Part shown: one piece after another, positions 35,100 through 44,762 of the stretch
Position numbering within the stretch: the first letter of the stretch is position 1
Layout of the letters: every line of letters begins with the position of its first letter
NCBI GenBank assembly: GCA_028681335.1
Contig: JAQUIT010000010.1
Coordinates: 86,729 to 150,728 of the forward strand
Direction: 5' to 3'
Length of the DNA: 64,000 bases
From: Desulfuromonadaceae bacterium
GTDB taxonomy: Bacteria > Desulfobacterota > Desulfuromonadia > Geobacterales > Pseudopelobacteraceae
The notes under the pieces: model-generated
The model's input: the letters and a program-made list of their open reading frames with translations, nothing else
The model's database searches: none
Told to the model about the DNA's origin: nothing
Translations under genes and position numbers: made by a program

Positions 35100-35128
35100 A
35101 TTATACGTCAGTCGACCCAGCGAGTCAA
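35100..35128 (-). promoter_or_regulatory. Sigma70 promoter of glnD
   Basis: Reading the minus strand: TTGACT (35128-35123), 17-base spacer, perfect TATAAT (35105-35100). The start would be near 35093, leaving a ~59-base leader. This is among the best promoter matches in the window. Confidence 0.75.
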
Positions 35129-35206
35129 AAGCATTAGTTCTGTTTTGTTGAGCCGTCCACATATACTCTTTAAATTATATGTATGTTTGCATACAAAAAA
35201 TAACTA

Positions 35207-35234
35207 TTGACATGCAATAACAGGTAGTTACAAC
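35207..35234 (+). promoter_or_regulatory. Possible promoter for the glycosyltransferase gene
   Basis: TTGACA (35207-35212), 16-base spacer, TACAAC (35229-35234). The leader would be ~220 bases, long for this genome, so another promoter nearer the gene is possible. Confidence 0.3.
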
Positions 35235-35294
35235 CCATGCCCATTCATTATGCAGTGCGCTAAAACCCCGGATAATACATGACTATTTTGACAC

Positions 35295-35338
35295 TTATCC
35301 ACACTTCCAACAGGGTTGTTAACAGCTTTTGTGGAAAA
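35295..35338. other. DnaA-box-like pair in the glnD/glycosyltransferase gap
   Basis: A perfect DnaA box TTATCCACA is at 35295-35303, and an opposing TTTTCCACA lies on the minus strand at 35338-35330. A weaker ATACCCACA is at 35389-35397. The 425-base gap 35035-35459 is AT-rich with a small dyad GTATG/CATAC at 35181-35194. There is no dnaA, dnaN, gidA or other origin-linked gene nearby, so a DnaA-regulated or datA-like site is as likely as an origin. Confidence 0.35.
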
Positions 35339-35459
35339 TGCTTTTATTGCTGTCCTAATAGTTGCGGTCATCATGCGTGACATTTCAAATACCCACAATC
35401 TGTCGACACCACTTTAAAGAAACTTGCATCAGCACCACACCTTCATTCATACTGCAGTT

Positions 35460-36494
35460 ATGCGAATAGCCTTAATCTCTCCTTACTCAATTGGTCCCAT
35501 ACGTGGCAATATAACGACAATCGAACGCATCAGCCGTTTTCTTCGCCTGGCCGGGGCTGAGGTGCTCGTTCTACCTGCTGATGCCATCTCAGTTGCAGAA
35601 ATGGAGCGGCAACTCGTTTCCTTCTCCCCGCAGCTGATTCACGCATTCCATGCCCACTACTGTGGCGGAATAGCCCAACACTTGGCAGAAACCCTTTGTC
35701 TGCCATTCATGATCACCATCACCGGGAGCGACCTGCATGACCCGCAGCTGCGGGAACACTCCGTCACCGCACGAGCTATTGATGCCGCTCAATCAGTCGC
35801 CCTTTTCGGCGCTGGCGAAGCGGTAAAACTAGTCAGCTTTTTCCCTCAAGTCGAAAACAGAGTTGCCATAATTCCGCAAGGAGTTGAAGCCCTCCCGGTT
35901 GCGGCTACGTATACTTTTGCCATACCCGATGATGCCTTTGTGTTGTTGTTGCCCGCCGCCGTCAGGCCGGTTAAACGGGTCGAATACCCAATCCAGGCGT
36001 TGAAGACGTTTGCGCGCAGTTTCCCCCGCATCCACCTAGTGCTTGCAGGTGGCGTCATAGACGAGGAGTACGCTGCTACTATACGCAGCATGCTCTGCAC
36101 CGCCCCATACGCCATATGGCTCGGCGAGATACCCCGCGAGCAGATGGGCGACCTCTACACCCGTGCCGATATCGTACTTAACTGTTCGCACTCAGAATCG
36201 ATGTCAAACACTGTGCTTGAAGCCATGGCTCTCGGAAGGCCGGTGTTGGCCAGTGACATACCCGGCAATCGGATGCTTATTCGCCATCACGAGACAGGTT
36301 TGCTGTACACTGACCAGGAAGCCTTTTTAAAGAGTATTGTCACGTTGATGGGAGATGCCCAACTACGTTTGGATCTGGGCCGTCATGCCGGAGAATATAT
36401 ACGCCGTTCCTTTTCTCCCCAGCACGAAGCAGCGGAATATATGCGACTGTATCGGGCATTAACAGCTGAAGGAGGGATGCGTAATGACAGGTAA
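35460..36494 (+). CDS. GT4-type glycosyltransferase
   Basis: A 344-residue GT-B-fold glycosyltransferase. The N-terminal Rossmann domain starts MRIALISPYSIGPIRGNI. The C-terminal donor-binding domain contains LLPAAVRPVKRVEYPI, the helix region GEIPREQMGDLY, and the E-x7-E motif in SESMSNTVLEAMALGRPV near 240-257. It probably transfers a sugar from an NDP donor to an envelope glycan or lipid; the acceptor is unknown. ATG 35460 fits the conserved N-terminus better than an upstream TTG at 35424. It overlaps the following VF530-like gene by 11 bases. Confidence 0.85.
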   Translation: MRIALISPYSIGPIRGNITTIERISRFLRLAGAEVLVLPADAISVAEMERQLVSFSPQLIHAFHAHYCGGIAQHLAETLCLPFMITITGSDLHDPQLREHSVTARAIDAAQSVALFGAGEAVKLVSFFPQVENRVAIIPQGVEALPVAATYTFAIPDDAFVLLLPAAVRPVKRVEYPIQALKTFARSFPRIHLVLAGGVIDEEYAATIRSMLCTAPYAIWLGEIPREQMGDLYTRADIVLNCSHSESMSNTVLEAMALGRPVLASDIPGNRMLIRHHETGLLYTDQEAFLKSIVTLMGDAQLRLDLGRHAGEYIRRSFSPQHEAAEYMRLYRALTAEGGMRNDR

Positions 36495-36714
36495 AAACAA
36501 CCTTGATCCACTGCACGGTGTTACCTTGAAGTCTATACTTGCCGAGTTGGTTGGCCAATTTGGTTGGGAGGAGATGGGCAAGAGCATCGATATACGCTGT
36601 TTTACCCATGACCCTAGCATGGCGTCCAGCCTGAAGTTTCTGCGGCGAACACCATGGGCCAGGGATAAGGTTGAGGAGATGTATCTGCGCTGGAAGATGC
36701 AGAGCCAGGGTTAG
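36484..36714 (+). CDS. VF530-family (DUF2132) small DNA-binding protein
   Basis: A 76-residue protein with the VF530/DUF2132 pattern: NPLHGVTL-like DPLHGVTLKSIL near residue 8, FGWEEMGKSI near 26, IRCFTHDPSMASSLKFLRRTPWAR near 36-59. Family members adopt a small helical fold reported to bind DNA; the physiological role is not known. The start lies inside the glycosyltransferase end, so translation is likely coupled, although the functional link is unclear. Confidence 0.88.
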   Translation: MTGKNNLDPLHGVTLKSILAELVGQFGWEEMGKSIDIRCFTHDPSMASSLKFLRRTPWARDKVEEMYLRWKMQSQG

Positions 36715-36748
36715 TACACCAACCTGTTCTGAGTGGTGGATTAAGAGA

Positions 36749-36788
36749 GTAAAACGCCCCGTCTCCTTTCGGAAACGGGGCGTTTTAC
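36749..36788. terminator. Bidirectional terminator between the VF530-like gene and pyc
   Basis: A perfect 14-bp GC-rich stem (GTAAAACGCCCCGT, arms 36749-36762 and 36775-36788) with a 12-base loop, T-rich on one side and A-rich on the other. It serves the two convergent transcripts. Confidence 0.93.
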
Positions 36789-36806
36789 GTTTTATTTCAG
36801 GAAGTC

Positions 36807-39800
36807 CTATTCTGCAACAACAATAACAAGGTCTTCCTTCTCAACCTTATCACCTTCTTTAAACTTGACGTCAACAACAGCGCCATCGGCCTTGGCTTTG
36901 ATGTTTGTTTCCATTTTCATCGCCTCAGTCACCATCAGCACGTCACCCGCCTTGATCGCATCACCAGCCTTGACATTCACCTTCAGCACCTTGCCCGGCA
37001 TTGGCGCCGCAATGTGGCAGGGATTCCCCTTGTCGGCCTTTTCGCGTACCGCTTCATCACTCAGAACCGATTGGTCACGGATAACTACCGAACGGTTATT
37101 ACCGTTCAGTTCGAAATACACGGTGCGGGTACCGTCACCCTGCACCTTACCGACTGCATTGAGTTTGATGATCAAGGTTTTACCCGGTTCAATATCCAGA
37201 GAAGTTTCCTGCCCTGATTCGAGACCATAAAAGAATATCGGCGTCGGGATAACCGATGTGTCGGAAAACTCAACGCGATGACGGTCAAATTCCGGATAGA
37301 CATTCGGATAAAGGATCGCGGAGATAAGAGCTCTGTCATCGATACGGTGACCAAGCGTTTCCTCCAGCTTGAGTTTTTCTTCGTCAAAATCGACCGGCTC
37401 CAGCAACTCACCGGGGCGACAGGTGATCGGCTGTTCCCCTTTCAGAATGATTTTCTGGAGTTCCTGCGGCCACCCCTGGTACGGCTGGCCGAGCATCCCT
37501 TTGAACATTCCGACAACCGACTCAGGGAAAGCCAGATCCTCTTTTGAAGTGAAGACATCTTCCGGCTCAAGGTTGTTCTTGACGAGAAACATAGCCATAT
37601 CACCGACAACCTTTGATGAAGGTGTCACCTTGACGATATCACCAAACATCATGTTGACCTTGTGATACATCTCCTTGCAGTCATCCCAGCGCTCAATCAA
37701 ACCAAGACCGGCAACCTGCGGCTTGTAGTTTGAGTACTGTCCACCCGGGATTTCGTGGTGATAGACTTCGGCGGTGCCGCTTTTGAGTCCGGATTCGAAC
37801 GGTGAGTAGTAATCACGTACCGTTTCCCAGTAGTTGGCCAGTTTCTGCAAGCCAGGTGCATTTACCAGCGGATCACGTTCGCTCCCTTCCAGTGTAGCAA
37901 CCAGAGCATTCAGGTTGGGCTGAGCGGTCAGGCCGGACAGCGACGACAACGCGGCATCAACGATATCCACTCCGGCTTCACTCGCCTTGAGCAACATGGC
38001 ACTGCCGTTTGAAGAGGTGTCATGGGTATGCAGATGAATAGGAATACCAACGTTCTCCTTAAGCGCCTTGACCAGTTTATAAGCAGCCATCGGCTTGAGC
38101 AGGCCGGCCATATCTTTGATAGCCAGAATATGTGCTCCCATACTCTCCAGCTCTTTCGCCATATTGACATAATACTCAAGCGGGTACTTATCCCGTTTCG
38201 GGTCGGTAATATCGCCGGTATAACAAATCGACGCCTCACAGATTTTCCCGGATTTACGTACCGCATCCATCGCAACCTTCATACCGGCTGTCCAGTTGAG
38301 CGAGTCAAAAATACGGAAGATATCGACACCTGAGTCGGCTGCCTCTTCAACAAATTTTTGCACGACGTTGTCAGGATAGTTGGTGTATCCAACCGCATTG
38401 GAGCCGCGCAGCAGCATCTGGAACAAAATATTGGGAACCAGCTCCGACAGCTTGTGCAGACGCTGCCATGGATCTTCCTTCAAAAAGCGCATTGAAACGT
38501 CAAACGTCGCCCCGCCCCAGCACTCCAGTGAAAACAGATCGGCTCCCAGGTAGGAGGTCGGTTCGGCAATCTTGAGGATGTCGTAACTGCGGACGCGGGT
38601 TGCCAGGTTGGACTGGTGGGCATCACGCATGGTCGTATCGGTAATCAGCAGCTTCTTCTGTTCAAGAATCCACTTGGAGAGCCCTTCGGCACCCAACTGC
38701 ATGAAAAGGTCCTTGCTCCCGGCAGGGCGAGGCTTGTTCGTATCGACATACGGGGTACGGGCTTCGATCAGCTCCGCAGACTTGAGCGGTTTGACCACGC
38801 CGGGTGAACCGTTGACGATAACCTCACCGAGGAAGTTAAGCACCTTGCTGGCACGGTCCTGTTTTTCCCTGAAGCGGAGCAGTTCCGGATGTTTTTCGAT
38901 GAAGGAGGTATCGCACTGCCCGCGGAGGAAGACCGGATGAGTGACGACGTTTTCAAGAAAACCTATGTTTGTCTTGACGCCACGGACACGGAACTCCTGA
39001 AGGGCGCGGTTCATTATGTTGGCGGCGTCCGGAAAATTGAGTCCCCAGGAGCTGACCTTGACCAGAAGCGAATCATAATGAGGGGTAATTTTTGAGCCGG
39101 TGAAGGCGTTACCTGCATCAAGGCGAATGCCGCAACCGGCGGCAGACCGGTAGGTAGTCAGGGTCCCGAAATCCGGGGCAAAATTATTGGTCGGATCTTC
39201 GGTGGTGATGCGGCACTGAATCGCGTACCCGCGCATATCGATAGCACTCTGCGAAGGAATATTGATCTCGGGGTCGGAGAGTTTATGGCCACAGGCGACC
39301 AGAATCTGGTTCTGCACCAGATTGCGACCAGTGATCATTTCGGTCACGGTATGCTCAACCTGAATACGCGGGTTCATCTCGATGAAGTAGTGCTTCCCTT
39401 CCTGGTCAACAAGAAACTCAATAGTTCCGGCATTGCGGTACTTGACATGTCCGGCGATCTTAAGTGCCGCCGTGCAGAGTTCTGCCCGCTGAGCCTGTGT
39501 CAGGGAGAGTGAAGGTGCAAATTCGACTACTTTCTGATGCCGCCGCTGTACGGAACAGTCGCGGTCAAAGAAATGAACCAGATTGCCGTAGTTATCCCCC
39601 AGCACCTGAACCTCTATATGTTTGGGGTGGGCCAGGTAACGCTCCAGAAAGACTTCGGCATTACCGAAAGAAGCCTTGGCCTCGCTGCTGGCCGCAACGA
39701 GTCCCTCAAGTAGTTCCTTCTTATTGTTGGCCACGCGCATGCCGCGGCCGCCCCCCCCTGCAGATGCCTTGATGATGATCGGATAGCCGTGCTCCTTGGC

Positions 39801-40256
39801 AAAGATCAGTGCATCCTCTTCCTTATCAATCGGGTTTTCCGTTCCAGGCACGACATTGACACCTGCCGCGATTGCCGCTCTTCTCCCGGAGACCTTATCC
39901 CCCAATGAGCGCATCATCTCCGCGGATGGTCCGATGAAGGTTATGCCGTTGACACGGCACTCTTCGGCGAACTCGGCATTTTCAGCAAGAAAGCCATAAC
40001 CGGGGTGAATAGCATCGACATCAGCCTTGAGCGCCAGAGCTATTATCTCGTCAATGCCAAGATAAGCATCAATCGGCGACTTGCCCTTACCGATCAGATA
40101 TGCCTCGTCAGCCTTGTAGCGATGCAGTGAGAGTTTATCCTCTTCAGAATAAAGCGCTACCGTGCCAATGCCCAGTTCTGTACAGGCACGAAAGATACGG
40201 ATAGCAATCTCACCCCTGTTGGCCGCCATGACTTTACGAAATCGGTATTTTTCCAT
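36807..40256 (-). CDS. pyc: Pyruvate carboxylase
   Basis: A 1149-residue single-chain enzyme that makes oxaloacetate from pyruvate, bicarbonate and ATP. The biotin carboxylase domain covers ~1-450, with a Gly-rich ATP loop SAGGGGRGMR near 155-164 and FIEMNPRIQVEH. The carboxyltransferase domain is ~530-850, with DTTMRDAHQSN near 538. The C-terminal biotin carrier has the biotinylated Lys in TEAMKMETN near 1112. Length is typical of the full-length enzyme. ATG 40256 follows AAGGAGAA; an upstream in-frame start at 40289 lacks such support. It is divergent from ilvE. Confidence 0.96.
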   Translation of the reverse strand: MEKYRFRKVMAANRGEIAIRIFRACTELGIGTVALYSEEDKLSLHRYKADEAYLIGKGKSPIDAYLGIDEIIALALKADVDAIHPGYGFLAENAEFAEECRVNGITFIGPSAEMMRSLGDKVSGRRAAIAAGVNVVPGTENPIDKEEDALIFAKEHGYPIIIKASAGGGGRGMRVANNKKELLEGLVAASSEAKASFGNAEVFLERYLAHPKHIEVQVLGDNYGNLVHFFDRDCSVQRRHQKVVEFAPSLSLTQAQRAELCTAALKIAGHVKYRNAGTIEFLVDQEGKHYFIEMNPRIQVEHTVTEMITGRNLVQNQILVACGHKLSDPEINIPSQSAIDMRGYAIQCRITTEDPTNNFAPDFGTLTTYRSAAGCGIRLDAGNAFTGSKITPHYDSLLVKVSSWGLNFPDAANIMNRALQEFRVRGVKTNIGFLENVVTHPVFLRGQCDTSFIEKHPELLRFREKQDRASKVLNFLGEVIVNGSPGVVKPLKSAELIEARTPYVDTNKPRPAGSKDLFMQLGAEGLSKWILEQKKLLITDTTMRDAHQSNLATRVRSYDILKIAEPTSYLGADLFSLECWGGATFDVSMRFLKEDPWQRLHKLSELVPNILFQMLLRGSNAVGYTNYPDNVVQKFVEEAADSGVDIFRIFDSLNWTAGMKVAMDAVRKSGKICEASICYTGDITDPKRDKYPLEYYVNMAKELESMGAHILAIKDMAGLLKPMAAYKLVKALKENVGIPIHLHTHDTSSNGSAMLLKASEAGVDIVDAALSSLSGLTAQPNLNALVATLEGSERDPLVNAPGLQKLANYWETVRDYYSPFESGLKSGTAEVYHHEIPGGQYSNYKPQVAGLGLIERWDDCKEMYHKVNMMFGDIVKVTPSSKVVGDMAMFLVKNNLEPEDVFTSKEDLAFPESVVGMFKGMLGQPYQGWPQELQKIILKGEQPITCRPGELLEPVDFDEEKLKLEETLGHRIDDRALISAILYPNVYPEFDRHRVEFSDTSVIPTPIFFYGLESGQETSLDIEPGKTLIIKLNAVGKVQGDGTRTVYFELNGNNRSVVIRDQSVLSDEAVREKADKGNPCHIAAPMPGKVLKVNVKAGDAIKAGDVLMVTEAMKMETNIKAKADGAVVDVKFKEGDKVEKEDLVIVVAE

Positions 40257-40337
40257 GCAGATGTTCTCCTTGGTAAATTTATTTAGCAAAACTAAAATTA
40301 TTCAGTTATTTTAAACAGTTACGAACGATTCTGCGGC

Positions 40338-40366
40338 ACTAAAACAGATTGACGGAACTTTGTCAA
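40338..40366 (-). promoter_or_regulatory. Candidate promoter of pyc
   Basis: On the minus strand: TTGACA (40366-40361), 17-base spacer, TTTAGT (40343-40338), giving a leader of ~75 bases. The -35 lies within the dyad TTGAC-N8-GTCAA (40349-40366), which offers a TTGACG on the plus strand as well. The gap 40257-40539 contains no gene I support. Confidence 0.55.
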
Positions 40367-40539
40367 TTAGTAAGTTAAAAATCAATTTTGTGCCGAACAC
40401 GAAAGGAAGAAATCTGTTCACGCATGCAAGCCTGCAAAGTTTGTCCATTCCGGGATTTTCGCCTTGCCGCAACATGCTGTTTATGATAAGTACTTTTTGT
40501 TGCAACCAACGTATTAATCAACAAATGGAGGCTTTATCC

Positions 40540-41619
40540 ATGGATATAAAAATAGTTCCACTGCCAACCGATAAGATGAAGACAAAAATTGCAGACCAGT
40601 CAAAGCTCGGCTTTGGCAAATACTTTACCGACCGGATGCTGATCGTTGAGTGGAAAGCAGACCAGGGATGGTGTGATGCCCGCATTGAACCGTATGCCCC
40701 CTTCATGCTTGACCCTTCCTGCACGGTTTTCCACTATGCACAGGAAATATTTGAAGGGCTCAAGGCTTACAAATGGGCCGACGGCCATATTGCCCTGTTC
40801 CGTCCGGAGATGAATGCTCGTCGCTTCAACCAATCCGGCGATCGAATCTGCATGCCGGCAATACCGGAAGAGTTGTTTCTTGACGGCATTAAAAAGCTGG
40901 TTGCACTGGAGCAGGATTGGATCCCGACAGCTGACGGCACGTCGCTCTACATTCGTCCGGCCATGATTGCCGTGGAGCCGGTTCTGGGAGTCCATCCTTC
41001 AAATCACTATTATTTCTTTGTCATCCTCTCCCCGGTTGGCGCCTATTACGCTGCCGGATTCAACCCTATCAATATTATGGTCGAAGACCACTATGTCCGG
41101 GCAGTGCCGGGGGGAACAGGCGAAGCCAAGACCGGCGGCAATTACGCCAGCTCGCTCAAGGCCGGACTCGAAGCCAAAACAAAAGGATACGATCAGGTTC
41201 TCTGGCTTGATGGCCGTGAGCGGCGCTACATAGAGGAAGTCGGTGCCATGAACATGTTCTTCGCCTACGGCAGCCATATCGTTACCGCCCCGCTGTCCGG
41301 TTCAATCCTGTCCGGCGTTACCCGCGATTCCGTATTGAAACTAGCCCCGACACTCGGCTATACAATTGAGGAACGGCAAATCGACGTAAATGATCTTATG
41401 GCCGACATCCGCACCGGTAAGGTAACCGAAGCATTCGGTAGTGGCACCGCAGCCGTTATCACACCGGTTGGAAAACTCTGCTACAAAGAAGAGAGCCTGC
41501 AGCTGACCGGCGGAAAGGTCGGAGAGATAACGCAACATCTTTACGATACATTGACCGGCATCCAGACCGGAAAATTGAAGGATGAATTCGGCTGGGTCGA
41601 GTTTATCGAACAGGCCTGA
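40540..41619 (+). CDS. ilvE: Branched-chain amino acid aminotransferase
   Basis: A 359-residue class IV PLP enzyme that interconverts branched-chain 2-oxo acids and Leu/Ile/Val with glutamate. The PLP-binding Lys lies in the GTGEAKTGGNYASSLKA region near 188-204, followed by VLWLDGRERRYIEEVGAMN, and the substrate region SGSILSGVTRDS is near 248. It resembles the longer BCAT type (~350 aa). ATG 40540 follows TGGAGG; a longer reading from 40360 adds 60 residues without conserved features. It is divergent from pyc and is followed by the small Cys protein and ferredoxin. Confidence 0.94.
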   Translation: MDIKIVPLPTDKMKTKIADQSKLGFGKYFTDRMLIVEWKADQGWCDARIEPYAPFMLDPSCTVFHYAQEIFEGLKAYKWADGHIALFRPEMNARRFNQSGDRICMPAIPEELFLDGIKKLVALEQDWIPTADGTSLYIRPAMIAVEPVLGVHPSNHYYFFVILSPVGAYYAAGFNPINIMVEDHYVRAVPGGTGEAKTGGNYASSLKAGLEAKTKGYDQVLWLDGRERRYIEEVGAMNMFFAYGSHIVTAPLSGSILSGVTRDSVLKLAPTLGYTIEERQIDVNDLMADIRTGKVTEAFGSGTAAVITPVGKLCYKEESLQLTGGKVGEITQHLYDTLTGIQTGKLKDEFGWVEFIEQA

Positions 41620-41668
41620 GTTTCGTAGGGGGCCGCCTTGAAACCGCCCCCTACATGGATAAACCACC

Positions 41669-41845
41669 ATGACACAGAAAAATACCACACAAAAGCCACC
41701 CACAAACAAACTCTGCACATCCTGCCGCCGCACCTGCAAGCAGGTTGCTAATGCAGTCGTTGCAAGCTGTCCCCGCTACTACCCCTTTGGCTACAAGCAG
41801 ACAAAACGCGAGTTCACATGGAAACAGATGGAGTTGGGACTGTAG
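41669..41845 (+). CDS. Small four-cysteine protein (58 aa), unknown function
   Basis: This ORF is short and easily missed. It begins MTQKNTTQKP and carries four Cys as CxxC-x3-C-x10-CP (Cys16, 19, 23, 34), then a basic/aromatic tail YYPFGYKQTKREFTWKQ. The spacing suggests a zinc or iron-sulfur site. Its 3' end overlaps the ferredoxin start by 28 bases in another frame, so the two are likely co-translated. The ribosome site is weak (GGAT, 8 bases upstream). It lies 49 bases after ilvE. I do not recognise a family; coding status rests on the Cys pattern, the context and an intact frame. Confidence 0.6.
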   Translation: MTQKNTTQKPPTNKLCTSCRRTCKQVANAVVASCPRYYPFGYKQTKREFTWKQMELGL

Positions 41846-42039
41846 ACGGGGTACCGGCGGTCAACCAGACACTCTGCAGCGGCTGTGGCCGCTGCGTGGC
41901 GGCATGCCCGGCAAAAATAATAACCCTTGAAACGATCCGGTTTCGCAAACATGCTGTGATTACACATCCCGAACACTGCAACCGCTGCGGGAGGTGCGTA
42001 AAAGCCTGCCCTGTTGCCGCGCTGCTCTGCTGCACCTGA
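41818..42039 (+). CDS. Two-cluster [4Fe-4S] ferredoxin
   Basis: A 73-residue ferredoxin with two complete cluster motifs: CSGCGRCVAACP (Cys20, 23, 26, 30) and CNRCGRCVKACP (Cys54, 57, 60, 64). The clusters are separated by ~24 residues rather than the usual tight clostridial spacing. It should be a cytoplasmic low-potential electron carrier. The ATG at 41818 lies within the upstream four-Cys ORF and has only a GCGAG ribosome site, consistent with translational coupling. The partner enzyme is unknown; neither neighbour (ilvE, rpsB) needs a ferredoxin. Confidence 0.85.
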   Translation: METDGVGTVDGVPAVNQTLCSGCGRCVAACPAKIITLETIRFRKHAVITHPEHCNRCGRCVKACPVAALLCCT

Positions 42040-42049
42040 GTATTTTCCC

Positions 42050-42079
42050 TTGATTTACATTACATCAATGTGTTATAAA
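42050..42079 (+). promoter_or_regulatory. Candidate promoter and leader of rpsB
   Basis: TTGATT (42050-42055), 18-base spacer, TATAAA (42074-42079). The resulting leader to the rpsB ATG is ~95 bases and contains GTCCC (42121-42125) and GGGGAT (42142-42147), which could pair. S2 commonly autoregulates through such leaders, but I cannot show a match to a known rpsB leader motif. Confidence 0.5.
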
Positions 42080-42181
42080 ATCCCGCTATTCAATTCACAC
42101 GTCTCGGTAGATCCGGTGGTGTCCCTATTTGATTAGATGACGGGGATTCGACGAGGCGGAGGAAAAACCAAAGGAGAAAGT

Positions 42182-42943
42182 ATGTCAAGTATCAGTATGA
42201 AGGAACTGTTGGAAGCTGGTGTTCATTTCGGTCATCAGACAAAACGCTGGAACCCTAAAATGAAGCCCTACATCTTTGGGGCACGTAACGGCATCTACAT
42301 CATCGACCTGCAGAAAACCGTTCGCTACTTCAAAACCGCCTACAGCTTTGTTAAGGAATCCGCTCAGGAAGGCAACACCGTCCTGTTTGTCGGCACAAAA
42401 AAACAGGCTCAGGATTCAGTTGCTGAAGAGGCCACGCGTTGCGGTATGCACTATGTCAACCAGCGTTGGCTGGGCGGCATGCTCACCAACTTTGCCACCG
42501 TCAAACAGAGCATCGACCGTCTCAAAAAGATCGACGCCATGTTCGAAGACGGCACCATCGAAGCCTACACAAAAAAAGAAGCACTGCAGTTTACTCGCGA
42601 CCGCGAAAAGCTGCAGAAAACTCTTGGCGGCATCAAATCAATGAACAAGCTTCCGGGAGTCATGTTCGTTATCGACCCTAAAAATGAAGAGATCGCTGTT
42701 CAGGAAGCCAACAAACTCGGCATCCCTGTCGTCGCTGTTGTAGATACAAACTGCGACCCTGATCCGATTGACTATGTCATCCCGGGCAACGATGACGCCA
42801 TCCGTGCCATCCGTCTCCTTTCCGCAAAAATGGCCGACGCTATTCTTGAAGGCGTTCAGTCCCGCAAAGCCGCCCTGCAGAAGGACACTGAAGGTGCAGA
42901 TGATTACGCTCCTGAAGAAGCTGCAGAAGAAGCAGGCGAATAA
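42182..42943 (+). CDS. rpsB: Ribosomal protein S2
   Basis: A 253-residue small-subunit protein with conserved [28 protein letters not shown] at the start and [12 protein letters not shown] and [12 protein letters not shown] downstream; the acidic C-terminal tail ([14 protein letters not shown]) is typical. ATG 42182 follows AAAGGAG at ideal spacing. An upstream in-frame start at 42137 would add 15 unconserved residues. It heads the rpsB-tsf pair of the conserved translation and envelope cluster. Confidence 0.97.
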   Translation: MSSISMKELLEAGVHFGHQTKRWNPKMKPYIFGARNGIYIIDLQKTVRYFKTAYSFVKESAQEGNTVLFVGTKKQAQDSVAEEATRCGMHYVNQRWLGGMLTNFATVKQSIDRLKKIDAMFEDGTIEAYTKKEALQFTRDREKLQKTLGGIKSMNKLPGVMFVIDPKNEEIAVQEANKLGIPVVAVVDTNCDPDPIDYVIPGNDDAIRAIRLLSAKMADAILEGVQSRKAALQKDTEGADDYAPEEAAEEAGE

Positions 42944-42989
42944 CACTTACTACTATGAAATCCTGCTGTGACAGGATAGGAGGATAGCA

Positions 42990-43925
42990 ATGGCTGTAAC
43001 AGCTGCACAGATATCTGAACTGAGAAAATCAACCGGCGCAGGAATGCTGGACTGCAAGAAAGCACTTGAGCAGACTGAAGGTAATTTTGACCAGGCGGTT
43101 GACTTCCTGCGTACAAAAGGCCTCGCAGCCGCTTCCAAAAAAGCCGGGCGTGCCGCAACAGAGGGCATGGTTGCCGCAGCTGTATCCACAGACGGCAGCA
43201 AAGGCATTTTACTTGAAATCAACAGTGAAACTGACTTCGTTGCAAAGAACGAAAAGTTTCAGGGTTTTGTAAAAGACATCGCAAACCACATTCTGGAGGC
43301 AAATCCAGCGTCTGTTGAGGAGCTTTTTGCCCAGCAGTATTGTGGTGACAAGAGCAAAACAATCCAGACCATGCTGAATGAAGCCATTTCCGTCATCGGC
43401 GAGAACATGCAGATTCGCCGTTTCAGCAGCTATGTTGTTCCGGGTGCCGGTGCAATCGGTTCTTACATTCACGCCGGAGGAAAAATCGGCGTGTTGGTGG
43501 AAGCAACCTGTGACAACGCTGCAGCTGCCAAAGAGCCGGCATTCGCCGCTTTTGTCAGAGATGTTGCAATGCATGCCGCAGCAGCTTCACCACTGTATGT
43601 TCAACGCAGTGAGGTTGATGCGGATGTCCTTGAGCGTGAGAAAGACATTTACCGTGCCAAAGCACGTGAAACCGGCAAGCCTGAAAATATCATCGAAAAG
43701 ATTATCGATGGTCAGGTCAACAAGTTCTACGCTGATATCTGCCTGCTCGAGCAGCAATTTGTCAAGGACACCGACAAAACCATCCAGCAGTTGGCCGCTG
43801 AAACAGGTAAAGCACTCGGCACAACAATCACCGTAAGCAGATTTACTAAATATGCCCTCGGTGAGGGTCTTGAAAAGAAGGAATGCGACTTTGCCGCCGA
43901 GGTGGCGGCAGCTGCCGGCCTTTAA
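42990..43925 (+). CDS. tsf: Elongation factor Ts
   Basis: A 311-residue guanine nucleotide exchange factor for EF-Tu. The N-terminal UBA-like part ([21 protein letters not shown]) and the core [10 protein letters not shown] near 80-89 are typical. It is the long form with both core subdomains and the coiled-coil insertion. The start follows TAGGAGGAT. It sits 46 bases after rpsB and is followed by a terminator. Confidence 0.96.
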   Translation: MAVTAAQISELRKSTGAGMLDCKKALEQTEGNFDQAVDFLRTKGLAAASKKAGRAATEGMVAAAVSTDGSKGILLEINSETDFVAKNEKFQGFVKDIANHILEANPASVEELFAQQYCGDKSKTIQTMLNEAISVIGENMQIRRFSSYVVPGAGAIGSYIHAGGKIGVLVEATCDNAAAAKEPAFAAFVRDVAMHAAAASPLYVQRSEVDADVLEREKDIYRAKARETGKPENIIEKIIDGQVNKFYADICLLEQQFVKDTDKTIQQLAAETGKALGTTITVSRFTKYALGEGLEKKECDFAAEVAAAAGL

Positions 43926-43936
43926 TCCTTTCATCG

Positions 43937-43966
43937 AAGCCGGCCTGAAATGGCCGGCTTTTTTTT
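43937..43966 (+). terminator. Rho-independent terminator after tsf
   Basis: AAGCCGGCC pairs with GGCCGGCTT around a 6-base loop and is followed by eight T residues. It separates rpsB-tsf from pyrH and the rest of the cluster. Confidence 0.92.
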
Positions 43967-43970
43967 GTTC

Positions 43971-44760
<790 letters not shown>

Positions 44761-44762
44761 CC

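Noticed and set aside
35424..35459. TTG start for the glycosyltransferase
   Set aside because: Adds 12 residues with many His and no family similarity; ATG 35460 begins the conserved strand.
35035..35459. Chromosomal replication origin
   Set aside because: Only one perfect DnaA box and no dnaA/dnaN/gidA neighbourhood; kept as a low-confidence site rather than an origin.
41745..41930. 61-codon frame overlapping the four-Cys ORF and ferredoxin
   Set aside because: It is out of frame with both Cys-motif proteins and has no sensible composition; a shadow frame.
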